From Pseudomonas sp. LFM046 (GTDB taxonomy: Bacteria > Pseudomonadota > Gammaproteobacteria > Pseudomonadales > Pseudomonadaceae), in assembly GCF_000949385.2 (NCBI RefSeq), contig NZ_JYKO02000001.1:2318620-2382619 (forward strand): a DNA stretch of 64,000 bases, in the 5' to 3' direction. A program made the position numbers and the translations under genes. The notes beneath the pieces were generated by a model. It was not told the origin of the DNA, did no database searches, and saw only the letters and a list, made by a program, of their open reading frames with translations. Shown one piece after another: positions 54,847-63,890 of this stretch. The first letter of the stretch is position 1, and every line of letters starts with the position of its first letter.

Positions 54847-57800
54847 GGCGCGCGTTGAAGATCGGCCTGTCGGGCCTCGCTGTCGTCGTCGCGGCCGTGG
54901 TAGCGGTTCCCGCCGTACTGCTGTTCAGCGAAGCCGGTGGACGCTGGCTGCTGGGGCAGGTGCCCGGGCTGGAAGTGGAGGGCTACAGCGGCAGGCTCGG
55001 CGGGCGCTGGAGTGCCGAGCGGCTGGCGTGGAAGCAGGAAGGCACTGCCCTTGAAGTGAAGGCACCGTTGCTGGACTGGTCGCCCACCTGCCTGCTGCGC
55101 CGGACCCTGTGCATCGACGAGCTGGCCAGCGACAGCATCCGGCTCGATCTGCCCCCGTCGGAGTCTGATTCGGATTCCGGCCCGATCAGCCTGCCGGAAC
55201 TGCGCCTGCCCCTGGCGCTGCAGGTCGGGCAAGTGCGCATCGGCCGCTTCATCCTCGATGGCACCGATCAGTTGCAGCAGCTCGAACTCGCCGCCCACTG
55301 GCAGGCTGACGGCTTGCAACTGGAACGCCTGAGCCTGCGCCGCGACAGCCTGGCCCTGGACCTGCAAGGCTCCCTGCACCCCGAAGGCGGCTGGCCGCTG
55401 TCGCTGCAGGGCAGCCTGCGCCTGCCCGCGCCAGGGGATGCGCCCTGGACGCTGGCGCTCAAGGCGGACGGTGACCTGCAAGGTGCGCTCAAGCTCCGGG
55501 CCGACAGCAGCGGCTATCTGGCCGGAACGCTCGACGGCGAGTTGCGCCCGCTGGCGGAACACCTGCCGGCCAGCGCCCGCCTGCGGGCGGATGGCTTCAA
55601 GGGCAGTGCCGACCTGCCGGATACCTTGACGCTCAACCAGGTGGAACTGAGCGCCACGGGCGACCTCGACAAGGGCTACGTCGTGCAGGGCAAGGCCACT
55701 TTGCCCGGCGACGGTGGCGCGGTGGCGCTGGGCCTGGACGGCCGGGTGGATGCCAAGGGCGCGGACGTCCAGCAACTGCTACTGACGGGGGAGCCCGAGC
55801 AGACCCTGGCGCTGCAGGGCCGGGTCGACTGGCAGCAGGCGCTGGTCATCGACAGCCGCCTGCAATGGCGCGATTTCCCCTGGCAGCGGCTGTTCCCCCA
55901 GGAGCAACCGCCACCGGTGGCGTTGCATCAGCTGGACGCCGAAATGCGTTACACGGAGGCCCGCTACGAGGGCAAATTCGACGCCAGTCTCAAGGGCCCG
56001 GCTGGCGATTTCAGCCTGGCCAGCCCGGTGGCCGGCGATCTGGCCAGCGTCAGCCTGCCCGACCTGCAGCTCAAGGCCGGGCAGGGCAGGGCTCAAGGCC
56101 AGGTGAAGATCGACTTCGCACAAGGCGTCGGCTGGGACAGCCAGCTGGCAGTGAGCGATCTGGACCCCTCCTACTGGCTGGCCGAGCTGCCGGGCAGGCT
56201 GGCCGGCCAATTGCAGTCGAAAGGTGCCTGGCGGAACCAGCGCCTGGAGCTAGCCGCCGACCTTGACCTCAAGGGCCAGCTGCGTGGCCAGCCGGCGCTG
56301 CTCCAGGCCAAGGCCGAAGGCGCGGGCGAGCGCTGGCTGCTCAATGCGCTGCAGGTGCGCCTGGGCGACAACAAGGTCGAAGGCAAGGCGCAGCTGGACC
56401 AGAAACTCAACGGTCACCTCGATCTCGCCCTGAACCGCCTCGGTCAGCTCTGGCCGAAGCTCTTCGGCAAGGCCCAGGGCCACCTCGACCTCGCCGGCAC
56501 TCTGCAAGCGCCGCAAGGCAAGTTGACGCTGACTGGCGAACGCATGGGGCAGGGCGAGAACCGTCTCGACCGCCTCAAGCTGGATGCCCAACTGGACGCC
56601 GCCCAGCGTGGGCGGGTGCAGTTGCAGGTGGACGGCCTGGCCTCGGGCGACAACGAATTTGGCACCCTGACCGCCGACGGCTCCGGTGATCGCCAGCGTC
56701 AGCAACTGGACCTCAACCTCAAGGGCCCGCTGCTCGACCTGTTGCTCGCCCTGGAGGGCAAGCTCGACGGCAGCGACTGGCGTGGCCGCCTGGCGCGGGG
56801 CGAGGTCCAGGCCGGTGCCCAGGACTGGCGGCTGGAAGCCCCGGCCAAGCTGGAGCGGCTGGCTGGCGGCAAGATGAATTTCGGTGCCCATTGCTGGCGT
56901 TCAGGGCCGGCAAGCCTTTGTGGCGGCGAGCAGCGCCTGCTGCCCGAGCCGAAGCTGGACTACCGCCTGCGCGACTTCCCCCTCGCCAGCCTCGCGCGCT
57001 GGCTGCCGGAGGATTTCGCCTGGCAGGGGCAGCTCAACGGTGATCTCAAGCTCGATCTGCCGGCCAGCGGGCCCAACGGCCACATCACCCTGGACGCGGG
57101 CAGCGGCGTGCTGCGCCTGAAGGAAGAAGACCACTGGGTCGACTTCCCCTACCAGCGCCTGCTGCTGGACAGCACGCTGCGCCCGCAGCGCATCGACAGC
57201 CAGCTGGCGTTCCAGGGCCAGGGGCTCGGCCAGTTGCAGGTGGACGCCCGGATCGATCCGCGCCCGGCCAGTAAGCCGCTCTCCGGGCAGTTCCGCCTGG
57301 ACGGGCTGGATCTCGCCGTGCTGCGCCCCTTCGTGTCCAAGGTGGAAAAACTGGAGGGCCGCCTGGAAGGGAGCGGGAGCCTGAGCGGGACGCTTCAGTC
57401 CCCCTATGTGCTGGGCAACCTGCGCCTGCGTGACGGCCGCATCAGCGGCGGCGAGCTGCCGATGAGCTTCGAGGCACTGGGTCTGAACGCCCGTATCGCC
57501 GGGGAGAGCCTGGAACTGAACGGCCAGTGGCGCAGCGGCGAGCAGGGCCAGGGCAGCCTTGCCGGCAACCTGGGCTGGGCCCGGGGGCTGGACCTCGACC
57601 TGACGCTGCGCGGCTCGCGCCTGCCTCTGGTGGTGGAGCCCTACGCCAACCTGGAGGTGGAGCCCGACCTGCGCCTCGGCCTGGCCGGGGAGCGCCTGGC
57701 GGTGAGCGGCAAGGTGCTGGTGCCGCGCGGCAGGATCAAGATCCGCGAACTGCCTCCGCAAGCGGTCAAGGTGTCGCCGGACGCCCGCGTGGTGGGCGAG

Positions 57801-58487
57801 CAGCAGGCCGAGCAGCAGCCGCTGCAGATGGCCATGAACGTGGATGTGGAGGTGGGCCAGGAGCGCCTGCAGTTCTCCGGTTTCGGCCTGACGGCGGACC
57901 TCCAGGGCCACCTCAAGGTGGGCGACAACCTGAGCGGGCGTGGTGAGCTGGTGTTAAAGAACGGGCGCTACCGGGCCTATGGCCAACGCCTCGATCTGCG
58001 CCGCGCTCGTCTGCTGTTCGCCGGCCCGCTGGACCAGCCTTACCTGGACGTGGAGGCTGTCCGCATCGTTGGTGATGTCACCGCTGGCCTGCGCCTGAAC
58101 GGCCGCGCCGACGAGCCCAGCACCGAAGTCTTCTCCAACCCGGCCATGAGCCAGGAGCAGGCGCTGTCCTACCTCGTCCTCGGCCGGCCGATGGGGGGCG
58201 GCGGCGACGGCAACGCCGTGGGCCAGGCGGCCCTGGCCATGGGCCTGTCCGGCAGCGCGCCGCTGACCGGCGAACTGGCCGAGCGCCTGGGGCTCAAGGA
58301 CCTGCATCTGGGCGACGACGGTGCCACCGGCCAGCTCACCGACCGCCTGAGCATCCGCTACGGCCTTGGCGTGGTGGACTCCACCAGCGTTGTGGCACTG
58401 CGCTACGAACTGACCAAGCGCCTTTACCTGGAAGCCGCCAGCGGCCTGGCCAGCTCTCTGGACCTGTTCTACAAGCGGGATTTCTAA
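54843..58487 (+). CDS. tamB: translocation and assembly module inner-membrane subunit
   Basis: 1214 residues from a GTG overlapping the tamA stop. One N-terminal membrane helix (about 6-26, GLSGLAVVVAAVVAVPAVLLF) is followed by long beta-helical repeats that span the periplasm, and the DUF490 C-terminus (VGDVTAGLRLNGRADEPSTEVFSNPAMSQEQALSYLVLGRP ... YLEAASGLASSLDLFYKRDF). E. coli TamB has 1259 residues. TamB is an AsmA-like bridge for lipid transport and works with TamA in assembly of outer-membrane proteins. Confidence 0.94.
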   Translation: MRRALKIGLSGLAVVVAAVVAVPAVLLFSEAGGRWLLGQVPGLEVEGYSGRLGGRWSAERLAWKQEGTALEVKAPLLDWSPTCLLRRTLCIDELASDSIRLDLPPSESDSDSGPISLPELRLPLALQVGQVRIGRFILDGTDQLQQLELAAHWQADGLQLERLSLRRDSLALDLQGSLHPEGGWPLSLQGSLRLPAPGDAPWTLALKADGDLQGALKLRADSSGYLAGTLDGELRPLAEHLPASARLRADGFKGSADLPDTLTLNQVELSATGDLDKGYVVQGKATLPGDGGAVALGLDGRVDAKGADVQQLLLTGEPEQTLALQGRVDWQQALVIDSRLQWRDFPWQRLFPQEQPPPVALHQLDAEMRYTEARYEGKFDASLKGPAGDFSLASPVAGDLASVSLPDLQLKAGQGRAQGQVKIDFAQGVGWDSQLAVSDLDPSYWLAELPGRLAGQLQSKGAWRNQRLELAADLDLKGQLRGQPALLQAKAEGAGERWLLNALQVRLGDNKVEGKAQLDQKLNGHLDLALNRLGQLWPKLFGKAQGHLDLAGTLQAPQGKLTLTGERMGQGENRLDRLKLDAQLDAAQRGRVQLQVDGLASGDNEFGTLTADGSGDRQRQQLDLNLKGPLLDLLLALEGKLDGSDWRGRLARGEVQAGAQDWRLEAPAKLERLAGGKMNFGAHCWRSGPASLCGGEQRLLPEPKLDYRLRDFPLASLARWLPEDFAWQGQLNGDLKLDLPASGPNGHITLDAGSGVLRLKEEDHWVDFPYQRLLLDSTLRPQRIDSQLAFQGQGLGQLQVDARIDPRPASKPLSGQFRLDGLDLAVLRPFVSKVEKLEGRLEGSGSLSGTLQSPYVLGNLRLRDGRISGGELPMSFEALGLNARIAGESLELNGQWRSGEQGQGSLAGNLGWARGLDLDLTLRGSRLPLVVEPYANLEVEPDLRLGLAGERLAVSGKVLVPRGRIKIRELPPQAVKVSPDARVVGEQQAEQQPLQMAMNVDVEVGQERLQFSGFGLTADLQGHLKVGDNLSGRGELVLKNGRYRAYGQRLDLRRARLLFAGPLDQPYLDVEAVRIVGDVTAGLRLNGRADEPSTEVFSNPAMSQEQALSYLVLGRPMGGGGDGNAVGQAALAMGLSGSAPLTGELAERLGLKDLHLGDDGATGQLTDRLSIRYGLGVVDSTSVVALRYELTKRLYLEAASGLASSLDLFYKRDF

Positions 58488-58534
58488 GCGTGCGCGTGGA
58501 GGCGAATCCGTTCGCGAAAGGGCCGCGAGCAAGC

Positions 58535-58613
58535 CTGTAGGGGGCGCCGCGCGCACCGGCGGTTTGCTGAGGTGCCGAAGCCGATCCCGGAATCGGTGCG
58601 CACAGCACACCCC
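58535..58613. repeat. degenerate palindromic repeat, GTAGGGTGCGC family
   Basis: tgtagggggcgccgcgcgcacc and ggtgcgcacagcacacccc with weaker symmetry; relative of 14185-14251. A cgaatccgttcgcgaaag REP half (58503-58520) precedes it. Confidence 0.65.
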
Positions 58614-58639
58614 GTCAGCCAAGTGCTGGCGTCATGCCG

Positions 58640-58665
58640 CTGCCCGGCCGTTGCCGGCCGGGCAG
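58640..58665 (-). terminator. strong GC hairpin after the aldehyde dehydrogenase gene
   Basis: CTGCCCGGCCG / CGGCCGGGCAG with an 11-base stem and a TTGC loop, nine bases beyond the stop at 58674. No T-run follows, so termination may need Rho. Confidence 0.45.
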
Positions 58666-58673
58666 GAGTGGCG

Positions 58674-60176
58674 TCAGGCCAGTTGGATCCAGGTGGTTTT
58701 CAGCTCGCAGTACTGGTCATGGGCGTAGACGGACTTGTCGCGACCGCCGAAGCCGGACTGCTTGTAACCGCCGAAGGGGGTGGAGATATCGCCTTCGGAG
58801 AAGCAGTTGACCGAGACGGTACCGGCACGAATGGCCGAGGCCATGCGATGGGCGGTGTTGATGTTGTCGGTCCAGAGCGAGGCGGCCAGGCCGTAGCAGG
58901 TGTCGTTGGCGATGGCGATGGCTTCTTCTTCGGTGTCGAAGGTGATCACCGCCAGGACCGGGCCGAAGATTTCGTCTCGAGCGACGGAAGAGGCATTGGT
59001 CACGTTGTCGAAAATCGTCGGTGCGACGAAGTAACCGCCACTTTCCGGATACAGGCGCACGCCGCCGTTAACCAGCCGGGCGCCTTCCGCCTTGGCCTGC
59101 TCGATATGGGCCAGCACCTTCTCCATATGGGCCTGCTCGATCAGCGCGCCGAGGCGAACGGACGGGTCCAGCGGGTCGCCGGTGGTCCAGTCCTCCAACT
59201 GACGCACCAGCTCGTCGAGCAGGGCGTCCTTGATGGAACGATGGACGATCAGGCGGGACCCCGCCGAGCAGTTTTCGCCCATGTTCCAGAACGCCGCGCT
59301 GAGCACATTGCTGGCCACGGTCTGCAGGTCAGAAGCGTCCGCCATGACCACCTGCGGGTTCTTGCCGCCGCACTCCAGCACGACGCGCTTGAGGTTGCTC
59401 CTGGCCGAGTATTCCAGGAACAGCCGGCCCACCTCGGTGGAGCCGGTGAAGGCGGCGAGGTCGATGTCCGGATGCAGGCCGATGGCCTTGCCGGCGGTGT
59501 GGCCGAGGCCGGGTACCACGTTGAGCACGCCGGCCGGAACACCGGCCTCGAAGGCCAGTTCGGCGAGGCGCAGGGTGGCCAGGGAGGTCAGCTCGGCAGG
59601 CTTGAGGATCACGCTGTTGCCGGTGATCAGCGCCGGGCCGAGCTTCCAGCCCGCCATCATGCAGGGGAAGTTCCAGGGCAGTACGGCGCCCACGACGCCA
59701 ACCGGCTCGCGCTTGATCATGCCGATGTTGCTGGGGTTCGACGGCGAGATGGCGTCGTACAGCTTGTCGCCGGCTTCGGCGTGCCAGCGGATGGTCGCGG
59801 CGGTGTCGGGGATGTCGATGGCGAAGCACTCGCCGATCGGCTTGCCGGACTCCAGGGATTCCAGCACCGACAGTTCCAGGCGGTGCGCGTCGATCAGGTC
59901 GGCGAAGCGCTGCATGATCGCCTTGCGGCCGGCCGGCGCCAGTTTCGACCAGACGCCGGCTTCGAATGCCGCGCGGGCCGCCTTCACTGCCAGATCGATA
60001 TCCTCGGCATCGCAGGCGGCGACGTCGGTCAGCACCTGTCCGGTGGAGGGGTTGAGCGTGGCGAACGTGGCGCCCGAGCGGGCGGAAACGAAGCGACCGT
60101 TGATGAAGGCCTGGTTGCGGAACTCGAGTCGTTCAAGCTGCTGATCGATGGCGCTGCGGGTGAGAGCGTCGGTCAT
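58674..60176 (-). CDS. NAD-dependent aldehyde dehydrogenase (PuuC-like)
   Basis: 500 residues of the gamma-glutamyl-gamma-aminobutyraldehyde/betaine-aldehyde type: VLPWNFPCMMAGWKLGPALITGNSVILKPAE, FTGSTEVGRLFLEYS, the Glu of LECGGKNPQVVMAD and the catalytic Cys in NMGENCSAGSRLIVH. GGAG stands before the ATG. It is the last gene of a minus-strand operon (lyase, FAD oxidoreductase, this gene; gaps 23 and 27 bases). Its substrate is presumably an aldehyde made by those partners; polyamine catabolism (PuuC/KauB) is the closest known parallel. Confidence 0.88.
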   Translation of the reverse strand: MTDALTRSAIDQQLERLEFRNQAFINGRFVSARSGATFATLNPSTGQVLTDVAACDAEDIDLAVKAARAAFEAGVWSKLAPAGRKAIMQRFADLIDAHRLELSVLESLESGKPIGECFAIDIPDTAATIRWHAEAGDKLYDAISPSNPSNIGMIKREPVGVVGAVLPWNFPCMMAGWKLGPALITGNSVILKPAELTSLATLRLAELAFEAGVPAGVLNVVPGLGHTAGKAIGLHPDIDLAAFTGSTEVGRLFLEYSARSNLKRVVLECGGKNPQVVMADASDLQTVASNVLSAAFWNMGENCSAGSRLIVHRSIKDALLDELVRQLEDWTTGDPLDPSVRLGALIEQAHMEKVLAHIEQAKAEGARLVNGGVRLYPESGGYFVAPTIFDNVTNASSVARDEIFGPVLAVITFDTEEEAIAIANDTCYGLAASLWTDNINTAHRMASAIRAGTVSVNCFSEGDISTPFGGYKQSGFGGRDKSVYAHDQYCELKTTWIQLA

Positions 60177-60203
60177 TGTTGTTCTCCAGAATAGGTCGGG
60201 GTC

Positions 60204-61532
60204 TCAAAGTTCTGCGCCGGCGGTCCATTCCTTCCAGGCAATGGACGAGCGCACGCCAAGGCCCAGGAAGGGCTCGGGCGGGTTGCGGCAAGGTTTGGGT
60301 TGTTCGAGCATGCTGCGCAGCAGGTCGCTGTCCATGCCCAGCGCGTATTCGGCGATCAGCTTCCCGGAGATGGTGCCGCGAGTCAGGCCCAGGCCGTTGC
60401 AGCAGACCGCGCTGTAGACGCCGGGGGCGATCTCGCCGAACACCGAGCCGGAGTTGCGCGCCAGGCACAACGCGCCACCCCAGGTGTATTCGAACTCGAC
60501 GCCGGGCAGCATCGGGAAGCGGTTCTCGAAGGACTTGCGATGGGCGCGCCGGACCCGTTCAAGCGTGCTGGCGCTGGCCTGGACCTGCGGGTTGTAGGTG
60601 AAGGAGTTGCGGATGCAAATCCGCCCGTTGGCCAGGCGTCGCACCGTGGTGCCCAGCGGGTCGGCCGGGATCAGGCCCCAGGAGTCCTCGCCGCCCAGGG
60701 TGGCCAGTTCCTGCGGGCTCAGGCGTCGCGTCATGCTCGCGTAGGTGTACACGGGCAGGATGCGCCCCTTCAGGCCCAACTGGCCGAAGGTGGAGGCGTA
60801 GGCGTTGTTCGCCAGCACCAGGCGCGGTGCCTTCACGCACCCTTGCGCGGTGGTCAGGGTGTGGGGTTTGCCGACTTCGATGGTCAGCACCGGGCTGTCT
60901 TCGAACAGCCTGACGTTACCCGGCAGGGTCTGCCCCAGACCTCTGGACAGCGCCGCCGGCTGCACCAGGACTGCGCCGGGCGCGTGCAAGCCGGCCTGAT
61001 AGAAGCTGGTGCCGGTGACGGCCTTCATGTCCTGGGCGTTCAGCATCCTGTAGGGCTCGCCAAGGGCCGAAAGCCCCTTGGCGAACTCTTCCAGGGAGTG
61101 GGCACCCCGTTCGTTCACGGCGCCGTGCAGCTTGCCCTGTTCACGCCAGTCGCAGTCGATGCCGTGCTGCTTGACGATCCCGCGCACGTAGTCGATGGCA
61201 CCACGGCACAGGCGGATGATCTTCTGATCGGCCTCCTGGCTGTTGGTGTAACTGTGCGAGGTGAGGTCGTGGGGCAGGTCGACCATGAAGCCGGAGTTGC
61301 GTCCGGCAGCGCCGAAGCCGACCCGCCGGGCGTCGATGAGGACGATCGACGCTTCCGGCTGCAGCTCCGCCAGGCGGCGGGCAGCGGCCAGCCCGGAAAG
61401 CCCGGCGCCCAGCACTACCCAATCCGCCTGCACGGTACCGCGCAGAGAGGTGCCGGGCGGTGGCGGCGGCAGGGTTTCATACCAACCGCAGCGGCCGTCA
61501 TTCTGGGGCAGGAAATTGCATTGAAGCTGCAT
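60204..61532 (-). CDS. FAD-dependent oxidoreductase (PuuB/DAO family)
   Basis: 442 residues. The dinucleotide-binding motif VVLGAGLSGLAAARRLAE (about 39-56), the second GFGAAGRNSGFM, and the C-terminal NGLGLTRGTISGKLIAEYALG with GGALCLARNSGSVFGEI place it in the gamma-glutamylputrescine oxidase / D-amino-acid oxidase group. It oxidises an amine or amino acid at a C-N bond with FAD. GGAGG lies before the ATG. The partners (lyase and aldehyde dehydrogenase) do not match the Puu set, which also needs a glutamine-synthetase-like ligase, absent here. Confidence 0.88.
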   Translation of the reverse strand: MQLQCNFLPQNDGRCGWYETLPPPPPGTSLRGTVQADWVVLGAGLSGLAAARRLAELQPEASIVLIDARRVGFGAAGRNSGFMVDLPHDLTSHSYTNSQEADQKIIRLCRGAIDYVRGIVKQHGIDCDWREQGKLHGAVNERGAHSLEEFAKGLSALGEPYRMLNAQDMKAVTGTSFYQAGLHAPGAVLVQPAALSRGLGQTLPGNVRLFEDSPVLTIEVGKPHTLTTAQGCVKAPRLVLANNAYASTFGQLGLKGRILPVYTYASMTRRLSPQELATLGGEDSWGLIPADPLGTTVRRLANGRICIRNSFTYNPQVQASASTLERVRRAHRKSFENRFPMLPGVEFEYTWGGALCLARNSGSVFGEIAPGVYSAVCCNGLGLTRGTISGKLIAEYALGMDSDLLRSMLEQPKPCRNPPEPFLGLGVRSSIAWKEWTAGAEL

Positions 61533-61555
61533 GGGACGCCTCCAGTACCAGCGAA

Positions 61556-62446
61556 CTAACCGCGATGGGCAATCAGTTGCTCGTAGGTGCGAGCAAAGGT
61601 GGCTTTCTCGTTCGCGCTCAGTGGCAGCAGCGGACGGCGGGTCGGGCCTACCGGCAGGCCGGCCAGTTCGCAGCCGTACTTGATGTACTGGCAGAACTTC
61701 CCGCCTTGTTCGAGCAGGTTGAGCATCGGCAGCAGGCGGCTGGCCAGGTTCCGGCCGGCGATCATGTCCTGCTCCACTACGCAGGTGCGGTACAGCGCGA
61801 TGTGCTCGGGGGCGAGGAAGTTGGAGGCGCCGGCAACCCAGCTACGGGCGCCCCAGGTGAAGAATTCCAGCACCTGGTCATCCATGCCGCAGCTGACCTG
61901 CAGCTGGCCGGCGTATTCCTGGGTCAGGGTGTGCATGCGCTCGATGGAGCCAGTGCTTTCCTTGATCGCCTGGAAGTTCGGACGCTGCTTGAGGGCGTCG
62001 ATGAACTCGAAGCTCATGGCCGTGCCGGTACGGGCGGGGAAGTTGTAGAGCATGGTCGGCATGTCGAGGGCGTCGTCCACGGCGCAGGCATGGGCGAGCA
62101 GTTCATCCTGGGTCGGCTGGCAGTAGTAGGGCGCGGCCAGGAGGATGCAGTTGAAGCCGGCCGACTTGGCGTAGCGACCGAGGTCCAGGCTTTCTTCCGT
62201 GGTGGTGGCGTTGATGCCCGCCATCAGGGGGATGCGTCCCGCCGCCAGCTCTGCAATCGCGTCGAACAGCTTCTTCCTCTCACCATTGCTCAGGGCGTAG
62301 TACTCGCCGGTGGTGCCACCGACGATCAGGCCATGGATGCCGTGGCCGATCAGGCTGTCGATCACCGGGGTCAAGGCAGCGAAGTCAATGGAACCCTCTT
62401 GGGTGAAGGGCGTAACAACGGGGGTCCAGACACCATCAAAGTTCAT
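61556..62446 (-). CDS. DapA-family lyase (dihydrodipicolinate synthase / N-acetylneuraminate lyase superfamily)
   Basis: 296 residues. Family features: GTTGEYYALSNGERKKLFDA (the TTGE pair), LYNFPARTG (active Tyr) and the Schiff-base Lys in AIKESTGSIERM; FFTWGARSWVAGASNFLAP is also typical. The fold makes or breaks C-C bonds through a Lys-pyruvate imine, or dehydrates/deaminates sugar acids and hydroxyproline-derived lactams. The operon position, first before an FAD oxidoreductase and an aldehyde dehydrogenase, argues for a catabolic aldolase or deaminase and not lysine synthesis. AGGTG precedes the ATG. Confidence 0.85.
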   Translation of the reverse strand: MNFDGVWTPVVTPFTQEGSIDFAALTPVIDSLIGHGIHGLIVGGTTGEYYALSNGERKKLFDAIAELAAGRIPLMAGINATTTEESLDLGRYAKSAGFNCILLAAPYYCQPTQDELLAHACAVDDALDMPTMLYNFPARTGTAMSFEFIDALKQRPNFQAIKESTGSIERMHTLTQEYAGQLQVSCGMDDQVLEFFTWGARSWVAGASNFLAPEHIALYRTCVVEQDMIAGRNLASRLLPMLNLLEQGGKFCQYIKYGCELAGLPVGPTRRPLLPLSANEKATFARTYEQLIAHRG

Positions 62447-62583
62447 GTAATCACCTAGCCGAACAAGTTGTATTTGTTGGGAATTTCGGCTTGAAGATTA
62501 ATGACGCGATTCTTACGCCAACAAGCAACATTTAGGGCTGGCAATCAATGATCGGAGGTTATGGGTTTCTGATAGGAGTGCAG

Positions 62584-62610
62584 AAAATAAAAAACCTGCG
62601 CAAGGCAGGT
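62584..62610 (-). terminator. intrinsic terminator after the LysR gene
   Basis: On the minus strand ACCTGC-CTTGC-GCAGGT is followed by TTTTTTATTTT; it lies about 100 bases beyond the LysR stop and 138 bases before the lyase start, so it separates the two. Confidence 0.8.
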
Positions 62611-62710
62611 CTTTTGGTTTTTAGCGATCAGATTGTTGCAGTCGATACTATCGAGTCGTGACTGCCGCTAATAACAACCAGAAGTTGGGGCTGACAATAA
62701 CGCCAGGTAT

Positions 62711-63661
62711 TCAAACCTGGGATATCAGCCAGTCGCGCAGACGACAGCAAGCCTCGTCATCCTCTTTGTCTTCGTTGAAGGTCAGGTAGTGCTGGCTGTC
62801 CTTGAGCACCAGTTCGTGTTCGACCGGCCGAACCAGCAGACCCTGGGCAACCAGGTGACCCACCAGGTGATTCCAGCCAAGGGCGACGCCCTGGTGGCTC
62901 AGGACCATCTGGATCAGCAGGTTGTAGTCGTTGGCGTTGAAGAAGTGGGGGGCATTGGCCGTGCGTGTCTCGATGTCGATGTCGTGGAAGGCCAGCCAGA
63001 CTTTCCAGTCTACGTGCTCGGCCACCTGGGAGCGGCCATAGGGGCTGAGGTTCAGCAGCACGCTGTCGCGCAACCCTTCCAGGCTGCCCAGCTCCGGGTG
63101 CTGCTCCAGGTATTGGGGTGTGCACACCGGGTAGATCACATCGTGCATCAGCGGGTAGCTGCGATAGCCCTCCCGAATCTTGGCCATCTTGGTGACGAAG
63201 ATGTCGGGGCGCACGCCGGGTTCCATCGAGAGGAAGTTCTGCGTGGTGATCAGGTTGAGGTCCACATCCGGGTTCGCGCTGAAGAAGCTCGGCAGGCGAT
63301 GGGAAAGCCACAGCGCGGAAAACGCCGGCGAGCAGCAGAGGGTGAGCACGCGCTTGGTCGTGCTGTGGCTGCGGATTCGCTCGGCGGCCTGGGAGATGTT
63401 GACGAAGGATAACTGCACCGCATCGAAGAAGATCGAGCCGGCTGCAGTGAGCTCCACGGCGCGTCCCACACGCTTGAACAACTCCGCGCCCAGGTAGGTT
63501 TCCAGTTCGCGAATCTGGCGGCTGATCGCGGCCTGGGTCACGCACAGGGCTTCCGCCGCGCGGGTGAAGTTCTGGTACTTCGCCGCCGCGACGAACGACT
63601 TCACGGCGCGAAGGGAGGGCATTTTGATCAGGGTCTGATCGGGTTCGGTGTGTTTAACCAT
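62711..63661 (-). CDS. LysR-family regulator (GcvA/AmpR-like) of the right-edge catabolic cluster
   Basis: 316 residues. DNA-binding end: PSLRAVKSFVAAAKYQNFTRAAEALCVTQAAISRQIRELETYLGAELFKR; effector domain of the GcvA/AmpR subgroup. An in-frame Met at residue 14 is an alternative start, but the ATG at 63661 gives the usual length. It lies between the lyase operon and, 229 bases away in the opposite direction, a probable Rieske oxygenase. Control of both is the natural guess. Confidence 0.92.
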   Translation of the reverse strand: MVKHTEPDQTLIKMPSLRAVKSFVAAAKYQNFTRAAEALCVTQAAISRQIRELETYLGAELFKRVGRAVELTAAGSIFFDAVQLSFVNISQAAERIRSHSTTKRVLTLCCSPAFSALWLSHRLPSFFSANPDVDLNLITTQNFLSMEPGVRPDIFVTKMAKIREGYRSYPLMHDVIYPVCTPQYLEQHPELGSLEGLRDSVLLNLSPYGRSQVAEHVDWKVWLAFHDIDIETRTANAPHFFNANDYNLLIQMVLSHQGVALGWNHLVGHLVAQGLLVRPVEHELVLKDSQHYLTFNEDKEDDEACCRLRDWLISQV

Positions 63662-63890
63662 AACTTCAGGTAATCAAGAGCCTGGATAAAAAGTCGATTC
63701 TGCCGGCCGGCAACCTGATCCTAGACTGCGGGCAATCGCGGCGCAGTGGCTTTGCAGACAGCCTGGGTCTCCCGGCGGGTACTTGCGCATAAGCCTGACA
63801 TCGGAAAATGCGAACTGTCGAGTCCGCACTCCGTGTTCGCCGCAATTGGCAAATCCCGACAAAACCTCCCGTGCCTGATCTGGAGTGCGC